Positions 8,062-14,885 of a stretch of DNA of 14,885 nt are shown here, piece after piece. Origin of the DNA: a bacterium (GTDB lineage Bacteria > Bacteroidota > Ignavibacteria > Kapaibacteriales > UBA2268); the NCBI GenBank assembly GCA_030426865.1, contig JAUHXN010000036.1, positions 1 to 14,885 on the forward strand, written 5' to 3'. The first letter of the stretch is position 1, and each line of letters begins with the position of its first letter. Under the pieces are notes generated by a model that was not told the DNA's origin, searched no databases, and saw only the letters and a list, made by a program, of their open reading frames with translations. A program made the position numbers and the translations under genes.

Positions 8062-9078
8062 TTACATACCTTCTGTATAAACAGCTACATCTTTAACTTT
8101 TCTAATTTCACTAGATCCATTCTTCTTTCTATCAATTGCTAATAAAGAAGAAGCATAAATCTCTTTCCAAGTTAGTCCAAAAATTTCAGTTAATTCGAAT
8201 GGTTCACCACTTCCACCAAAAGTATCTTTTACCCCTACGAACTCCATAGGAATAGGATAATTCTTTACTAGTACTTCTGCCACTGCCCCACTTAAACCTC
8301 CATGAACTTGATGTTCTTCAGCAGTAACCATAGCTCCACATTTTTTAGCAGAGTTAACTAATGCATTTTCATCTATTGGTTTTATAGTATGACAGTTAAT
8401 CACCTCGGCATTTATATTATGTTTTTCTTTTAGAGCTTCAGCAGCTTTTAAAGCTTCCCATACCATAATTCCATTAGCAACAATTGATATATCAGTCCCT
8501 TCTCTTAGAATATCTGCTTTACCAATGATAAATTCATCTTCAGGCTTGGTAAACATAGGTACTGAAGGTCTTCCAAATCTCAAATACGCAGGACCAACCA
8601 TCTCTCCAATCGCTACTGTCGCCTTTTTAGCTTGTTCAAAGTCAGCAGGACAAATAAGAGTCATATTGGGTAATGTTCTTAAAAATGATACTTCTTCTAG
8701 TGATTGGTGTGTCGCACCATCTGGACCGACTGTTAAACCAGAATGTCCACCACCTATCTTTACGTTAGCTTCATTATAGCAAATAGAAACACGGATTTGA
8801 TCAGCATTTCTAAACGCTGCAAAAGCACTATAACTTGAAAAAAAAGGAATTTTTCCAGACAAAGCTAGACCTACAGCTACTGTTGTAGCATTTTGTTCTG
8901 CTACTCCAACAGAAATAAATCTATCTGGAAATCTTTCTTGGAAATAAGAAGTTTTAACTGAACCAGAAACATCTGCTCCTATTACAACTATTCTTTCGTC
9001 TTTCTCGCCTAATTCAACTAAACCTAATCCGAATCCATCTCTTGTAGGTTTATTTCCGTAGCTTTCAATTTTTGTCAT
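8062..9078 (-). CDS. tkt: Transketolase, C-terminal subunit
   Basis: This 338-residue protein corresponds to the pyrimidine-binding (PYR) and C-terminal domains of transketolase. The PYR domain (about 8-175) includes IGADVSGSVKT (33-43) and GVAEQN (58-63), where E61 is the conserved Glu that activates the aminopyrimidine of thiamine diphosphate. It continues with GGGHSGLTVGPDGATHQ (109-125), whose H112 and H124 lie in the active-site loop. The C-terminal domain (about 190-320) has TAEEHQVHGGLSGAVAEVL. The length is typical of split bacterial transketolase C-subunits. It must pair with the N-subunit encoded two genes upstream, with which it moves two-carbon units between sugar phosphates in the pentose phosphate pathway. 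It starts 20 bp after the lipoprotein stop, without a clear SD, and a strong terminator follows. 1-deoxyxylulose-5-phosphate synthase is a related fold but is normally one chain. Confidence 0.93.
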   Translation of the reverse strand: MTKIESYGNKPTRDGFGLGLVELGEKDERIVVIGADVSGSVKTSYFQERFPDRFISVGVAEQNATTVAVGLALSGKIPFFSSYSAFAAFRNADQIRVSICYNEANVKIGGGHSGLTVGPDGATHQSLEEVSFLRTLPNMTLICPADFEQAKKATVAIGEMVGPAYLRFGRPSVPMFTKPEDEFIIGKADILREGTDISIVANGIMVWEALKAAEALKEKHNINAEVINCHTIKPIDENALVNSAKKCGAMVTAEEHQVHGGLSGAVAEVLVKNYPIPMEFVGVKDTFGGSGEPFELTEIFGLTWKEIYASSLLAIDRKKNGSSEIRKVKDVAVYTEGM

Positions 9079-9098
9079 TTTATAATCTTTATCTTTTT

Positions 9099-9707
9099 TT
9101 AGTTTTCAAATTTGAATTTATAAATAAGATCTTCATAATTATCTTTCAAATCAGAAAACCCATCTACATCTATTAATACATGGAATCTATTTTTTACGAA
9201 AATACTAATATATCCATACGTATAATTCTCTTCCCATCTCATAAATCCAATATATCCATCTTTTAACTTTAGTTTTTTGAGGACATAACCAGGATCTTCA
9301 GAAGGTAATTCTTTAAATAGATTATAATCTGGAAAGAATTCTTTACTATAATAATCAGCAATTCTAACTTTTATTAACTTATCTTTTGACTCATATACCC
9401 CAGTCGAAGTAGTAAACCGCCCTAATCCAGACCTAGACTCACCAGAAGAGGATTTTTCAAGTTTCATATTCTTTAAGGAACTAGGATAAAAATCAAATAA
9501 CCTATTAGGAGCTACTAATTCTTTCCCCTCTACTTCAATCGTTTTTTCTTTACTTATTTTGATATTAACATCTTCATTGAACTTCAAATCAGAAATACCA
9601 GAAGTAGCTTCTGTATCATTTTCACTGTTACTAATTTCTTGAGATTCATTAGACTCACAAGAAACAAGTATAATTATTAAAAACAATATGAAACTTAACT
9701 TTTTCAT
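9099..9707 (-). CDS. Small lipoprotein of unknown function between the two transketolase genes
   Basis: I do not recognise a family for this 202-residue protein. It begins MKKLSFILFLIIILVSC: two lysines, a hydrophobic stretch, then a lipobox (LVSC) with Cys17 as the predicted lipidation site, so it should be a membrane-anchored, exported lipoprotein. A polar, Ser/Glu/Asn-rich spacer (about 18-45) follows. A compact domain (about 60-202) then looks beta-rich and alternates aromatic and charged residues: LFDFYPSSLKNMKLE, then a Gly/Ser segment, KVRIADYYS, and GYISIFVKNRFHVLIDV near the end. No cysteine other than C17 is present. The ATG overlaps the transketolase N-subunit stop as TAATG, so translation is probably coupled to it, and the C-subunit starts 20 bp after this gene. 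Its placement between two cytosolic enzyme subunits has no obvious functional explanation. Confidence 0.82.
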   Translation of the reverse strand: MKKLSFILFLIIILVSCESNESQEISNSENDTEATSGISDLKFNEDVNIKISKEKTIEVEGKELVAPNRLFDFYPSSLKNMKLEKSSSGESRSGLGRFTTSTGVYESKDKLIKVRIADYYSKEFFPDYNLFKELPSEDPGYVLKKLKLKDGYIGFMRWEENYTYGYISIFVKNRFHVLIDVDGFSDLKDNYEDLIYKFKFEN

Positions 9708-10582
9708 TATTTTAATTCTGACAATGCTGTTTCTGCTTGATCTTCATTCGGTGGATTTCCATGCCATTTATATTGATCTTTCATAAATGAAACTCCCTCA
9801 CCCATATAGGTTTTGGCAATAATACAAGTTGGTAATCCATTGTTTTTTTGATTTTCATTAAATCTATCAAATGCTGACTGAATTTGTTTATAATCATGAC
9901 CATCAATTTCGATAACGTCAAAATTAAATGATTCAAATTTCTCTTTTAAAGGGTATACAGAAAGGATATCTTTAACTCTACCATCTATTTGACAATCATT
10001 ATTGTCAACTATCCAACAAAAATTACTCAATTTATGACTACCTGCTGCCATAGCAGCTTCCCAACTGGCACCTTCTTGTAATTCACCGTCACCAGTTACA
10101 CAGAAGACTTTCCTATCGTTTTTATCAATTATCCAATCGGACATAGCCATCCCAACAGCAATTGAAACACCTTGTCCAAGAGACCCTGAAGAAGTTTCTA
10201 TTCCAGGTAAATGCATATCTAAACCTGGATGACCTTGTAGTCTTGAACCATATTTTCTTAAAGTATTTAACTCGTCAGTAGGAAAATATCCAGCTCTTGC
10301 TAGAGTTGAGTATTGTACAGGAGCCATATGTCCTGCTGACAGCACAAATCTATCACGTTCTGACCAATCTGGATTAGAAGACTCATATTTCATATTTCCA
10401 CCAAAAAACAAAACAGACATTACATCTGTAATGCCTAATGGTCCACCAGGGTGACCCGATTTAGCTAATACTAAACTTTTGATTATATCTTGTCTTATGG
10501 TTAGAGCAATTTCGTCATATTCATTATGCTCTCTAGTCCTATTTTCAAATACTTTTGAAGAAAAGTTGATTTCTAAACTCAT
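9707..10582 (-). CDS. tkt: Transketolase, N-terminal subunit
   Basis: This 291-residue protein is the thiamine diphosphate pyrophosphate-binding (PP) half of a split transketolase. Key motifs are SGHPGGPLG (42-50, with H44), SAGHMAP (82-88, with H85), GSLGQG (133-138), and the ThDP/Mg motif starting GDGELQEG (164-171) and ending with NN at 194-195. Near the C-terminus WHG (273-275) is also typical. All expected cofactor ligands are present, so it should be active once combined with the C-subunit encoded downstream. The pair works in the non-oxidative pentose phosphate pathway and supplies ribose 5-phosphate and erythrose 4-phosphate. The first ~20 residues before the conserved domain are a plausible extension; no SD is seen before the ATG. 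It is the first gene of a minus-strand operon, with its stop overlapping the lipoprotein ATG in TAATG. Confidence 0.95.
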   Translation of the reverse strand: MSLEINFSSKVFENRTREHNEYDEIALTIRQDIIKSLVLAKSGHPGGPLGITDVMSVLFFGGNMKYESSNPDWSERDRFVLSAGHMAPVQYSTLARAGYFPTDELNTLRKYGSRLQGHPGLDMHLPGIETSSGSLGQGVSIAVGMAMSDWIIDKNDRKVFCVTGDGELQEGASWEAAMAAGSHKLSNFCWIVDNNDCQIDGRVKDILSVYPLKEKFESFNFDVIEIDGHDYKQIQSAFDRFNENQKNNGLPTCIIAKTYMGEGVSFMKDQYKWHGNPPNEDQAETALSELK

Positions 10583-10713
10583 TTTATATTTTCATTTATT
10601 AATATGTTCAAAATTAAGAAATTATTATTCTAATTCTTAAATTATAGGTATATTAGTTTTAAGAGAATTATCAACAATTGTTACCTTTTGGCTACTGGAG
10701 TGTTAATACTATT
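10583..10713. promoter_or_regulatory. Divergent intergenic spacer, transketolase operon / secreted protein
   Basis: These 131 AT-rich bases must carry promoters for both flanking genes. A perfect TATAAT on the minus strand (10646-10641) lies about 60 bp before the transketolase start, but no -35 is well spaced. TTAAGAA (10614-10620) and TTCTTAA (10634-10640) form inverted arms around it, and AACAATTGTT (10673-10682) is a ten-base palindrome. Either could be an operator, though both are short enough to occur by chance here. A GGAG at 10697-10700 is 13 bases from the secreted-protein ATG, too far for a normal ribosome site. Confidence 0.3.
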
Positions 10714-13161
10714 ATGAAAACACTAATATTTAAATTTGCAATAGTATTATTAATAATACTAAATTCAGATATAATTTACTCACAAGAAAACGCTAGTGAG
10801 GGTACTCGATTTCTTATAGCATTCCCTCAGAATGAAAGATCAAACAGTAATGACTTTACTAATAATGTAAAATTAGCTATCTACATTAGTAGTTCAACTG
10901 GAGCAACTGTTTCATTGAAGAACCATTTTAATAATAGAGAAATAACAAGAACCGTAAATAAAAATGAAGTTCTTGCACTAGATAATTTTGAGTTGGGCCG
11001 ACAAAATGAAATAGAGGAAACATCGGATGGTCAAATCAGTAAGAAAGTAATTGAAATTACTTCTGACAATTTAATCTCTGTTTTCGTTATAAATTCTAAA
11101 AATAATACTTCAGATGGTTATTTAGCATACCCTGTCTCTGAATGGGGTAATAATTATATTCATAATTCATTTTATCATCTTCAAAGAAATAGAGAAGCTC
11201 GTTCATCAGGTTTTACCGTAATATCACAAGAAGATAATACCCAGATTAAAATTATTCTCAAAGGACGTGGTGCATCTTTTGGAACCACTGCAACTGGAAA
11301 TTATAGGATAGGAGATACACTTAACATTAACTTAAATAGAAATGAATCATATTCTATCAAAACTAAATCTGATTATGATAATACTTTTGATTTTTCAGGT
11401 TCACTTATAATTGGTACAAACCCAATTGGTCTAATTTCATTTCACGAAAGAACTTTAATACCACAAGTTGATCCAGATAATGGTTTTGACCATTTGATAG
11501 AAATGGTACAACCACTATCAAACTGGAGAAGTAAATTTATATCTATTGACTTCGGAAGGGAAATGGGTGACTTTTTCCGTGTACTTCCTTTAAAAGATGA
11601 TACAAAACTCAATATCTCAAACTACAATGAGAATGGTGTGTTAGTCAAAACTGAGACCATTAATATTGGTTCAGGCGGTGATTTTTATGAATTTAATAAT
11701 GCAAAAATTAATAGCTATAACTACGATGATGAATTAGGTATAAAAGGAACGACTATTTGGGAAGCTGATTCACCAATATTAGTCACACAATATGCATATT
11801 CTCAAGACTGGGAAAGAACATCTAGATTTGATAGAAATGACAATTATGATCCATTTATGTTAAACTTAATAAATGAAGATCAGTTCACAAATAATATAAG
11901 GTTTCTTGTACCAACATATAGTGATTTTGATAAACACAATATAAATATGATTGTTAATGTAGATCCGAATTCAGATATAAATAGTCAGTTAGAATCCATT
12001 GAATTAGATGGTTCGCCAATTTATATTAACTATCCCGCTTTAAAAAACAATAGAATAGGAAATACTAATTATTATTGGTTAAGATTTCAAATTGCTACAG
12101 GAGTTCACAGTATAACATCTGAAGTTAGACTTGCTGCATTTCTATATGGATTTGGTCCTGCAGATTCTTATGGTATGCAAACAGCATTAGGTAATCTACC
12201 TTTAATTGATACATTAATTTCTAGATCTAACTTTTTTGATTGCGATTCTTTTAATATAGATTATAGGATTAAAAGTACTTTTGGTGCTGATGGTTCACAA
12301 GGCTTTTTTACAAAAGATTATAAGTTTTTTGATTTTCGAGTTATTTCTACAGAAGGAATAAATTACAATTACAAATTATCAGATGATAGTTTGAGTATAA
12401 ATTTTACAGGCTACCTAACTAACAATCCTTTTGAGAGTAAGTATATTATTACTGCCACTTCTGAGACAGGAAAAGTATTTTACGATACTGTTATATTTAG
12501 TTTTAACGAGTCTATCCCTTTAAATAGACCAACAGTTTCTAAAATCACACCTGGTGAAGAGATATACTTAACTGTTTCATTAAATGAAACTAATGATACA
12601 CTCACTTTTCTTAATGACTATTTATTCTCTTTTCAATTTCATAGGGAATGGTTCGAACTACTTGATTTTGAGATACTTGATAAGTCTCTAATGAATGAAT
12701 TAGAATTGATGGTTATTAATGATACGAACTATTACAAACTCTCATATAATTTACCTAGGAGTCTGATAACTTCAGGTAACTCAGTAGTTATACACCTTAA
12801 ATCACTGCTTAATAAAGATTCTGTTTTTGTACCGAAGTTTTTATTATCAAGTAAAAATGGAAACGATTGTTACTTTGGAAGCAAAAGTGATACTGTAAAT
12901 GTAGATATTTGTGTACATGGATTACGTACTATACAAATGGCATGGGACGAGGACTTCGAAATTAACGAATCAGTATTAACATCCAATTATAATACAGCTA
13001 TTACAATTTATAACTATGAAGGAAGAGAAATAATTAGTAATTATTTGTTGAAAGAAGGACAAATAATTGATTTAAATACTCTGCTTAAAAATAAAGGCTT
13101 ATACTTTATCAAGAACAATAAAAAAACAAATAGTATGCCGTTAAAATATTTTCATTTTTAA
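10714..13161 (+). CDS. Large secreted protein with IgGFc-binding-like N-terminus and T9SS-type C-terminal sorting domain
   Basis: I place the start at ATG 10714 because a clean signal peptide begins there (MKTLIFKFAIVLLIILN, cut near residue 23). A TTG at 10678 would add 12 residues ahead of it and is less likely. The mature protein of about 790 residues opens with GTRFLIAFPQNE and IYISSSTGATVSL, which resemble the IgGFc-binding N-terminal domain found in extracellular proteins of many FCB bacteria. That beta-rich region seems to run to about residue 490. Around 600-720, PGEEIYLTVSLNE and later strands look like a cohesin-type beta-sandwich (weak). Cysteines are few: C510, C719 and C733. The last ~60 residues (TAITIYNYEGREI, IDLNTLL, GLYFIKNNK, ending PLKYFHF) match the pattern of type A T9SS sorting domains. 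It is probably a cell-surface or released adhesin-like protein; the ligand is unknown. Confidence 0.75.
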   Translation: MKTLIFKFAIVLLIILNSDIIYSQENASEGTRFLIAFPQNERSNSNDFTNNVKLAIYISSSTGATVSLKNHFNNREITRTVNKNEVLALDNFELGRQNEIEETSDGQISKKVIEITSDNLISVFVINSKNNTSDGYLAYPVSEWGNNYIHNSFYHLQRNREARSSGFTVISQEDNTQIKIILKGRGASFGTTATGNYRIGDTLNINLNRNESYSIKTKSDYDNTFDFSGSLIIGTNPIGLISFHERTLIPQVDPDNGFDHLIEMVQPLSNWRSKFISIDFGREMGDFFRVLPLKDDTKLNISNYNENGVLVKTETINIGSGGDFYEFNNAKINSYNYDDELGIKGTTIWEADSPILVTQYAYSQDWERTSRFDRNDNYDPFMLNLINEDQFTNNIRFLVPTYSDFDKHNINMIVNVDPNSDINSQLESIELDGSPIYINYPALKNNRIGNTNYYWLRFQIATGVHSITSEVRLAAFLYGFGPADSYGMQTALGNLPLIDTLISRSNFFDCDSFNIDYRIKSTFGADGSQGFFTKDYKFFDFRVISTEGINYNYKLSDDSLSINFTGYLTNNPFESKYIITATSETGKVFYDTVIFSFNESIPLNRPTVSKITPGEEIYLTVSLNETNDTLTFLNDYLFSFQFHREWFELLDFEILDKSLMNELELMVINDTNYYKLSYNLPRSLITSGNSVVIHLKSLLNKDSVFVPKFLLSSKNGNDCYFGSKSDTVNVDICVHGLRTIQMAWDEDFEINESVLTSNYNTAITIYNYEGREIISNYLLKEGQIIDLNTLLKNKGLYFIKNNKKTNSMPLKYFHF

Positions 13162-13265
13162 ATTACTAATTAATAATCTATATTATTACTTATTATATTG
13201 TAAAATTCATTTATATTTTTACTTTTGATAAGTATGAATATCTGTATTAATTGGTAGTATATTAG
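13162..13265 (+). promoter_or_regulatory. AT-rich spacer before flhF
   Basis: These 104 bases separate the secreted-protein gene from flhF on the same strand. No hairpin plus T-tract is visible, so no terminator can be named for the upstream gene. TTGATA (13225-13230) is a good -35-like hexamer, but the best following hexamer (TATTAA, 13245-13250) is only 14 bases away, so the promoter call is weak. No SD precedes the flhF ATG. Confidence 0.25.
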
Positions 13266-14255
13266 ATGAGAATTAAGAAAATAATTGCTGGAAATATGAG
13301 TGAGGGCAAAGTTCTTTTAAAAAAAGAACTTGGGGATGAAGCAGTAATTCTATCTACAAGAAATATTAAGAATAATGAAACTGGTAAGGATTCAATAGAG
13401 ATAGTTGCCGCAATTGATGAAAAAGTAAAAGACCAACCAAGTATAGAACCGAAAAAGAGATTTAAAACAGATGAAACTAACAACGAAAATTTTAATAAAC
13501 TGATTGAATCAATTAATTTTCCTTTTCTTGAATATCTAGATAAAAACCTTTCAGAAAAATATCTCTATCTTAAAAAATTGGGTTTCGACGAGACCTTTAT
13601 TGGTCCAATTTTAAAATCTATTTCTAGTAAAGGTAGTTTAGATATTACGAAAGATGAACTATTAAATTCAATAATTACACGAATTAAAGTCGAAAACCTA
13701 TTTCAGAAAAGAATTTCTAGAAAAATATATGGTTTTGTAGGTCCCTCTGGAGTTGGAAAAACTTCGACTTTATTAAAGTTTGCGGTCATACATAAATTAA
13801 TGAATTCGTCGAATGTCTTAGTAATTGGAGCAAATAATCATAATTTTGGTGCCAATGATTTGCTTGCCGCTTATTGTAAAATTTTAAATTTAGATTTTGA
13901 AAAAGCAGGTTCTGAAGAAGAACTTAACAGATTAATAGAGTCTCAAAAAGCTTATGATATTATTTTAGTAGATTTCGATAGCAAATCAAAATACTCTCAC
14001 TCCTTAATAGAAAACATACTGATATTACCCGTTAATAGTACTTCAAACCATTTGAATGAACAATTAAATAGATACAGTAGTAGTTATATTGGATTAACAG
14101 GACTAGATGAAAATTATGCAATTCAACCTATTATTGAGTTACTGATCAATAAAAATTTGACATTATGCTTTTATGCTAATGGTTCGGATATACCAGATGA
14201 CATTGAGTTAGCAGATGCAAGTGGAATAAAAAAGATGATACTAAATAATGGATAA
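13266..14255 (+). CDS. flhF: Flagellar biosynthesis protein FlhF, divergent with degenerate GTPase motifs
   Basis: FlhF is an SRP-type GTPase that sets the position, and often the number, of flagella. The N-terminus (MRIKKIIAGNMSEGK, then KKELGDEAVILSTRNI, to residue 34) is the family signature. A charged linker and helical N domain follow (about 50-150), then the G domain (about 154-329). G1 is intact (GPSGVGKTST, 159-168). The region aligning with DTYR..A..QL reads NNHNFGANDLL (190-200), so Asp, Arg and Gln become N190, N193 and L199. The DTAGR motif reads DFDSK (236-240), and TKLD reads TGLD (278-281). The C-terminal NGSDIPDDIELAD (305-317) still matches FlhF. At 329 residues it is on the short side. 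The ATG at 13266 fits the family start exactly. It overlaps flhG by 8 bp. Identity as FlhF is strong; GTP hydrolysis is doubtful. Confidence 0.86.
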   Translation: MRIKKIIAGNMSEGKVLLKKELGDEAVILSTRNIKNNETGKDSIEIVAAIDEKVKDQPSIEPKKRFKTDETNNENFNKLIESINFPFLEYLDKNLSEKYLYLKKLGFDETFIGPILKSISSKGSLDITKDELLNSIITRIKVENLFQKRISRKIYGFVGPSGVGKTSTLLKFAVIHKLMNSSNVLVIGANNHNFGANDLLAAYCKILNLDFEKAGSEEELNRLIESQKAYDIILVDFDSKSKYSHSLIENILILPVNSTSNHLNEQLNRYSSSYIGLTGLDENYAIQPIIELLINKNLTLCFYANGSDIPDDIELADASGIKKMILNNG

Positions 14256-14885
14256 ACCTACTAAATTTATAACTGTTTGTAGTGGCAAAGGTGGGGTTGG
14301 AAAGAGCTTTGTAGCTGCTAATCTAGCTAATTTGTTATCCCGTAAAGGTAAAACTTTACTTTGGGATTCGAATCTGAATTTTCCTAATCTACATTTGATT
14401 TTAGGTGTTGACCCTCCATTAAGGTTGAATGATTATATAAGTTCAAATGTAAAATTCAAAGATACTATATTTAAAGTACAAAATGATTTCGATCTTATAA
14501 TAGATAGTCCTTTGAGTGACAGACAAGACAGCGAACACAGTGAGAAATTCTACGAAATATATCAGGAAATAAAATCTTTAGACACTTATGATTACGTAGT
14601 TATTGATACTATGCCTGGTGCAGGTGAATTAGTTCTAGAATCGTGTATCCTCTCGGATTTATCTATTGTACTAATAACAGATGAACCTACTACAATAGTT
14701 GATTCGTATGGACTACTTAAACTAATACTACCCTTTGTTGATTCGGATAAAATAGGAATATTAGTAAATAACGTAATTGATGAAGAAGACTATGATGAGA
14801 TTATTAGTAAAATAAACCTCACTACAAATAAATTTTTAGGAGTCCATTTCAATAACATTGGGTTTATACCTTATGATAGAGAAGT
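14248..14885 (+). CDS. flhG: FlhG/MinD-type ATPase, 5' part (3' end outside window), lacking the FlhF-activating N-terminus
   Basis: The frame opens at ATG 14248, eight bases inside the flhF end, and runs off the window after 212 codons. FlhG (YlxH/FleN) is a ParA/MinD-family ATPase that limits flagellar number and stimulates FlhF. The deviant Walker A is SGKGGVGKS (12-20, with K14 and K19). Switch I reads WDSNLNFPNLHLILGV (39-54), with the first Asp kept (D40) and Asn at the second Asp position (N42). Switch II is VVIDTMPGAGE. The segment DEPTTIVDSYGLLK matches the PTSITDAYALIK-like signature of FlhG. The protein begins MDKPTKFITV, directly at the first strand, so the usual N-terminal helix with DQAxxLR is absent. 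An in-frame TAA at 14242-14244 rules out an upstream start. A generic MinD or Mrp protein is the alternative, but the position after flhF favours FlhG. Confidence 0.87.
   Translation, partial: MDKPTKFITVCSGKGGVGKSFVAANLANLLSRKGKTLLWDSNLNFPNLHLILGVDPPLRLNDYISSNVKFKDTIFKVQNDFDLIIDSPLSDRQDSEHSEKFYEIYQEIKSLDTYDYVVIDTMPGAGELVLESCILSDLSIVLITDEPTTIVDSYGLLKLILPFVDSDKIGILVNNVIDEEDYDEIISKINLTTNKFLGVHFNNIGFIPYDRE

Noticed and set aside
8062..10582. Lipoprotein as a remnant that broke a once single transketolase gene
   Set aside because: Both transketolase parts begin and end at normal domain borders for split transketolases and each has its own start, so the split predates the lipoprotein and is not a recent disruption.
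10614..10640. TTAAGAA / TTCTTAA inverted repeat as a terminator or regulatory hairpin
   Set aside because: The arms are seven bases with one G-C pair each and no T-tract; too weak to call in AT-rich DNA.
10673..10682. AACAATTGTT palindrome as an operator
   Set aside because: A ten-base AT-rich palindrome is expected fairly often in a spacer of this composition; there is no second copy and no regulator gene nearby.
10678..10713. TTG start 12 codons before the secreted-protein ATG
   Set aside because: It would place MLPFGYWSVNTI ahead of a normal signal peptide; the ATG at 10714 gives a clean lysine-plus-hydrophobic start.
13162..13265. Small RNA or terminator downstream of the secreted-protein gene
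   Set aside because: No stable stem or T-tract could be found; the region is low-complexity A/T.

Overview
This AT-rich bacterial window has short intergenic gaps and almost no recognisable Shine-Dalgarno sequences: starts are preceded by A/T-rich runs instead. It carries flagellar genes at both ends (a MotB C-terminus at the left edge, flhF-flhG at the right edge). It also carries a large secreted protein with a C-terminus resembling a type IX secretion (T9SS) sorting domain. SD-poor starts, T9SS-like cargo and flagella together suggest a flagellated member of the Bacteroidota/FCB assemblage, such as a Kapabacteria- or Ignavibacteria-like lineage. That placement is inference. No rRNA, tRNA, CRISPR array, insertion sequence or phage gene was seen, and no gap exceeds about 130 bp.

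Left part (1-6620). The truncated motB converges on a VIT/CCC1-family metal transporter, and their ends overlap by 8 bp. After a short divergent spacer comes a tight plus-strand operon: dprA, a short-chain-type polyprenyl diphosphate synthase, and a 1034-residue AddB-like PD-(D/E)XK nuclease. Both junctions in this operon are TAATG stop/start overlaps. The nuclease keeps its catalytic residues but lacks the cysteines that hold the AddB iron-sulphur cluster. It converges on the next gene with its stop codon inside a shared TTAA.

Middle part (6617-10582, minus strand). Read in transcription order, there is a transketolase N-terminal subunit, a small lipoprotein of unknown function coupled to it by TAATG, the transketolase C-terminal subunit, a strong intrinsic terminator, and a CCA-adding-type tRNA nucleotidyltransferase with an HD domain. 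The terminator's U-tract runs directly into the nucleotidyltransferase start codon. Transketolase is therefore split into two genes with a lipoprotein gene between them.

Right part (10714-14885). A secreted protein of about 815 residues has an IgGFc-binding-like N-terminal region, a possible cohesin-like domain and a T9SS-like C-terminus. It is followed by flhF and the start of flhG. The flhF/flhG pair is the most unusual feature. FlhF keeps its P-loop but has lost the residues of the other GTPase motifs. FlhG lacks the N-terminal helix that normally activates FlhF, and an in-frame stop two codons before its ATG excludes a missed extension. It also has Asn at the position of the second switch-I aspartate. 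This suggests a flagellar positioning pair whose nucleotide cycle has been lost or rewired.
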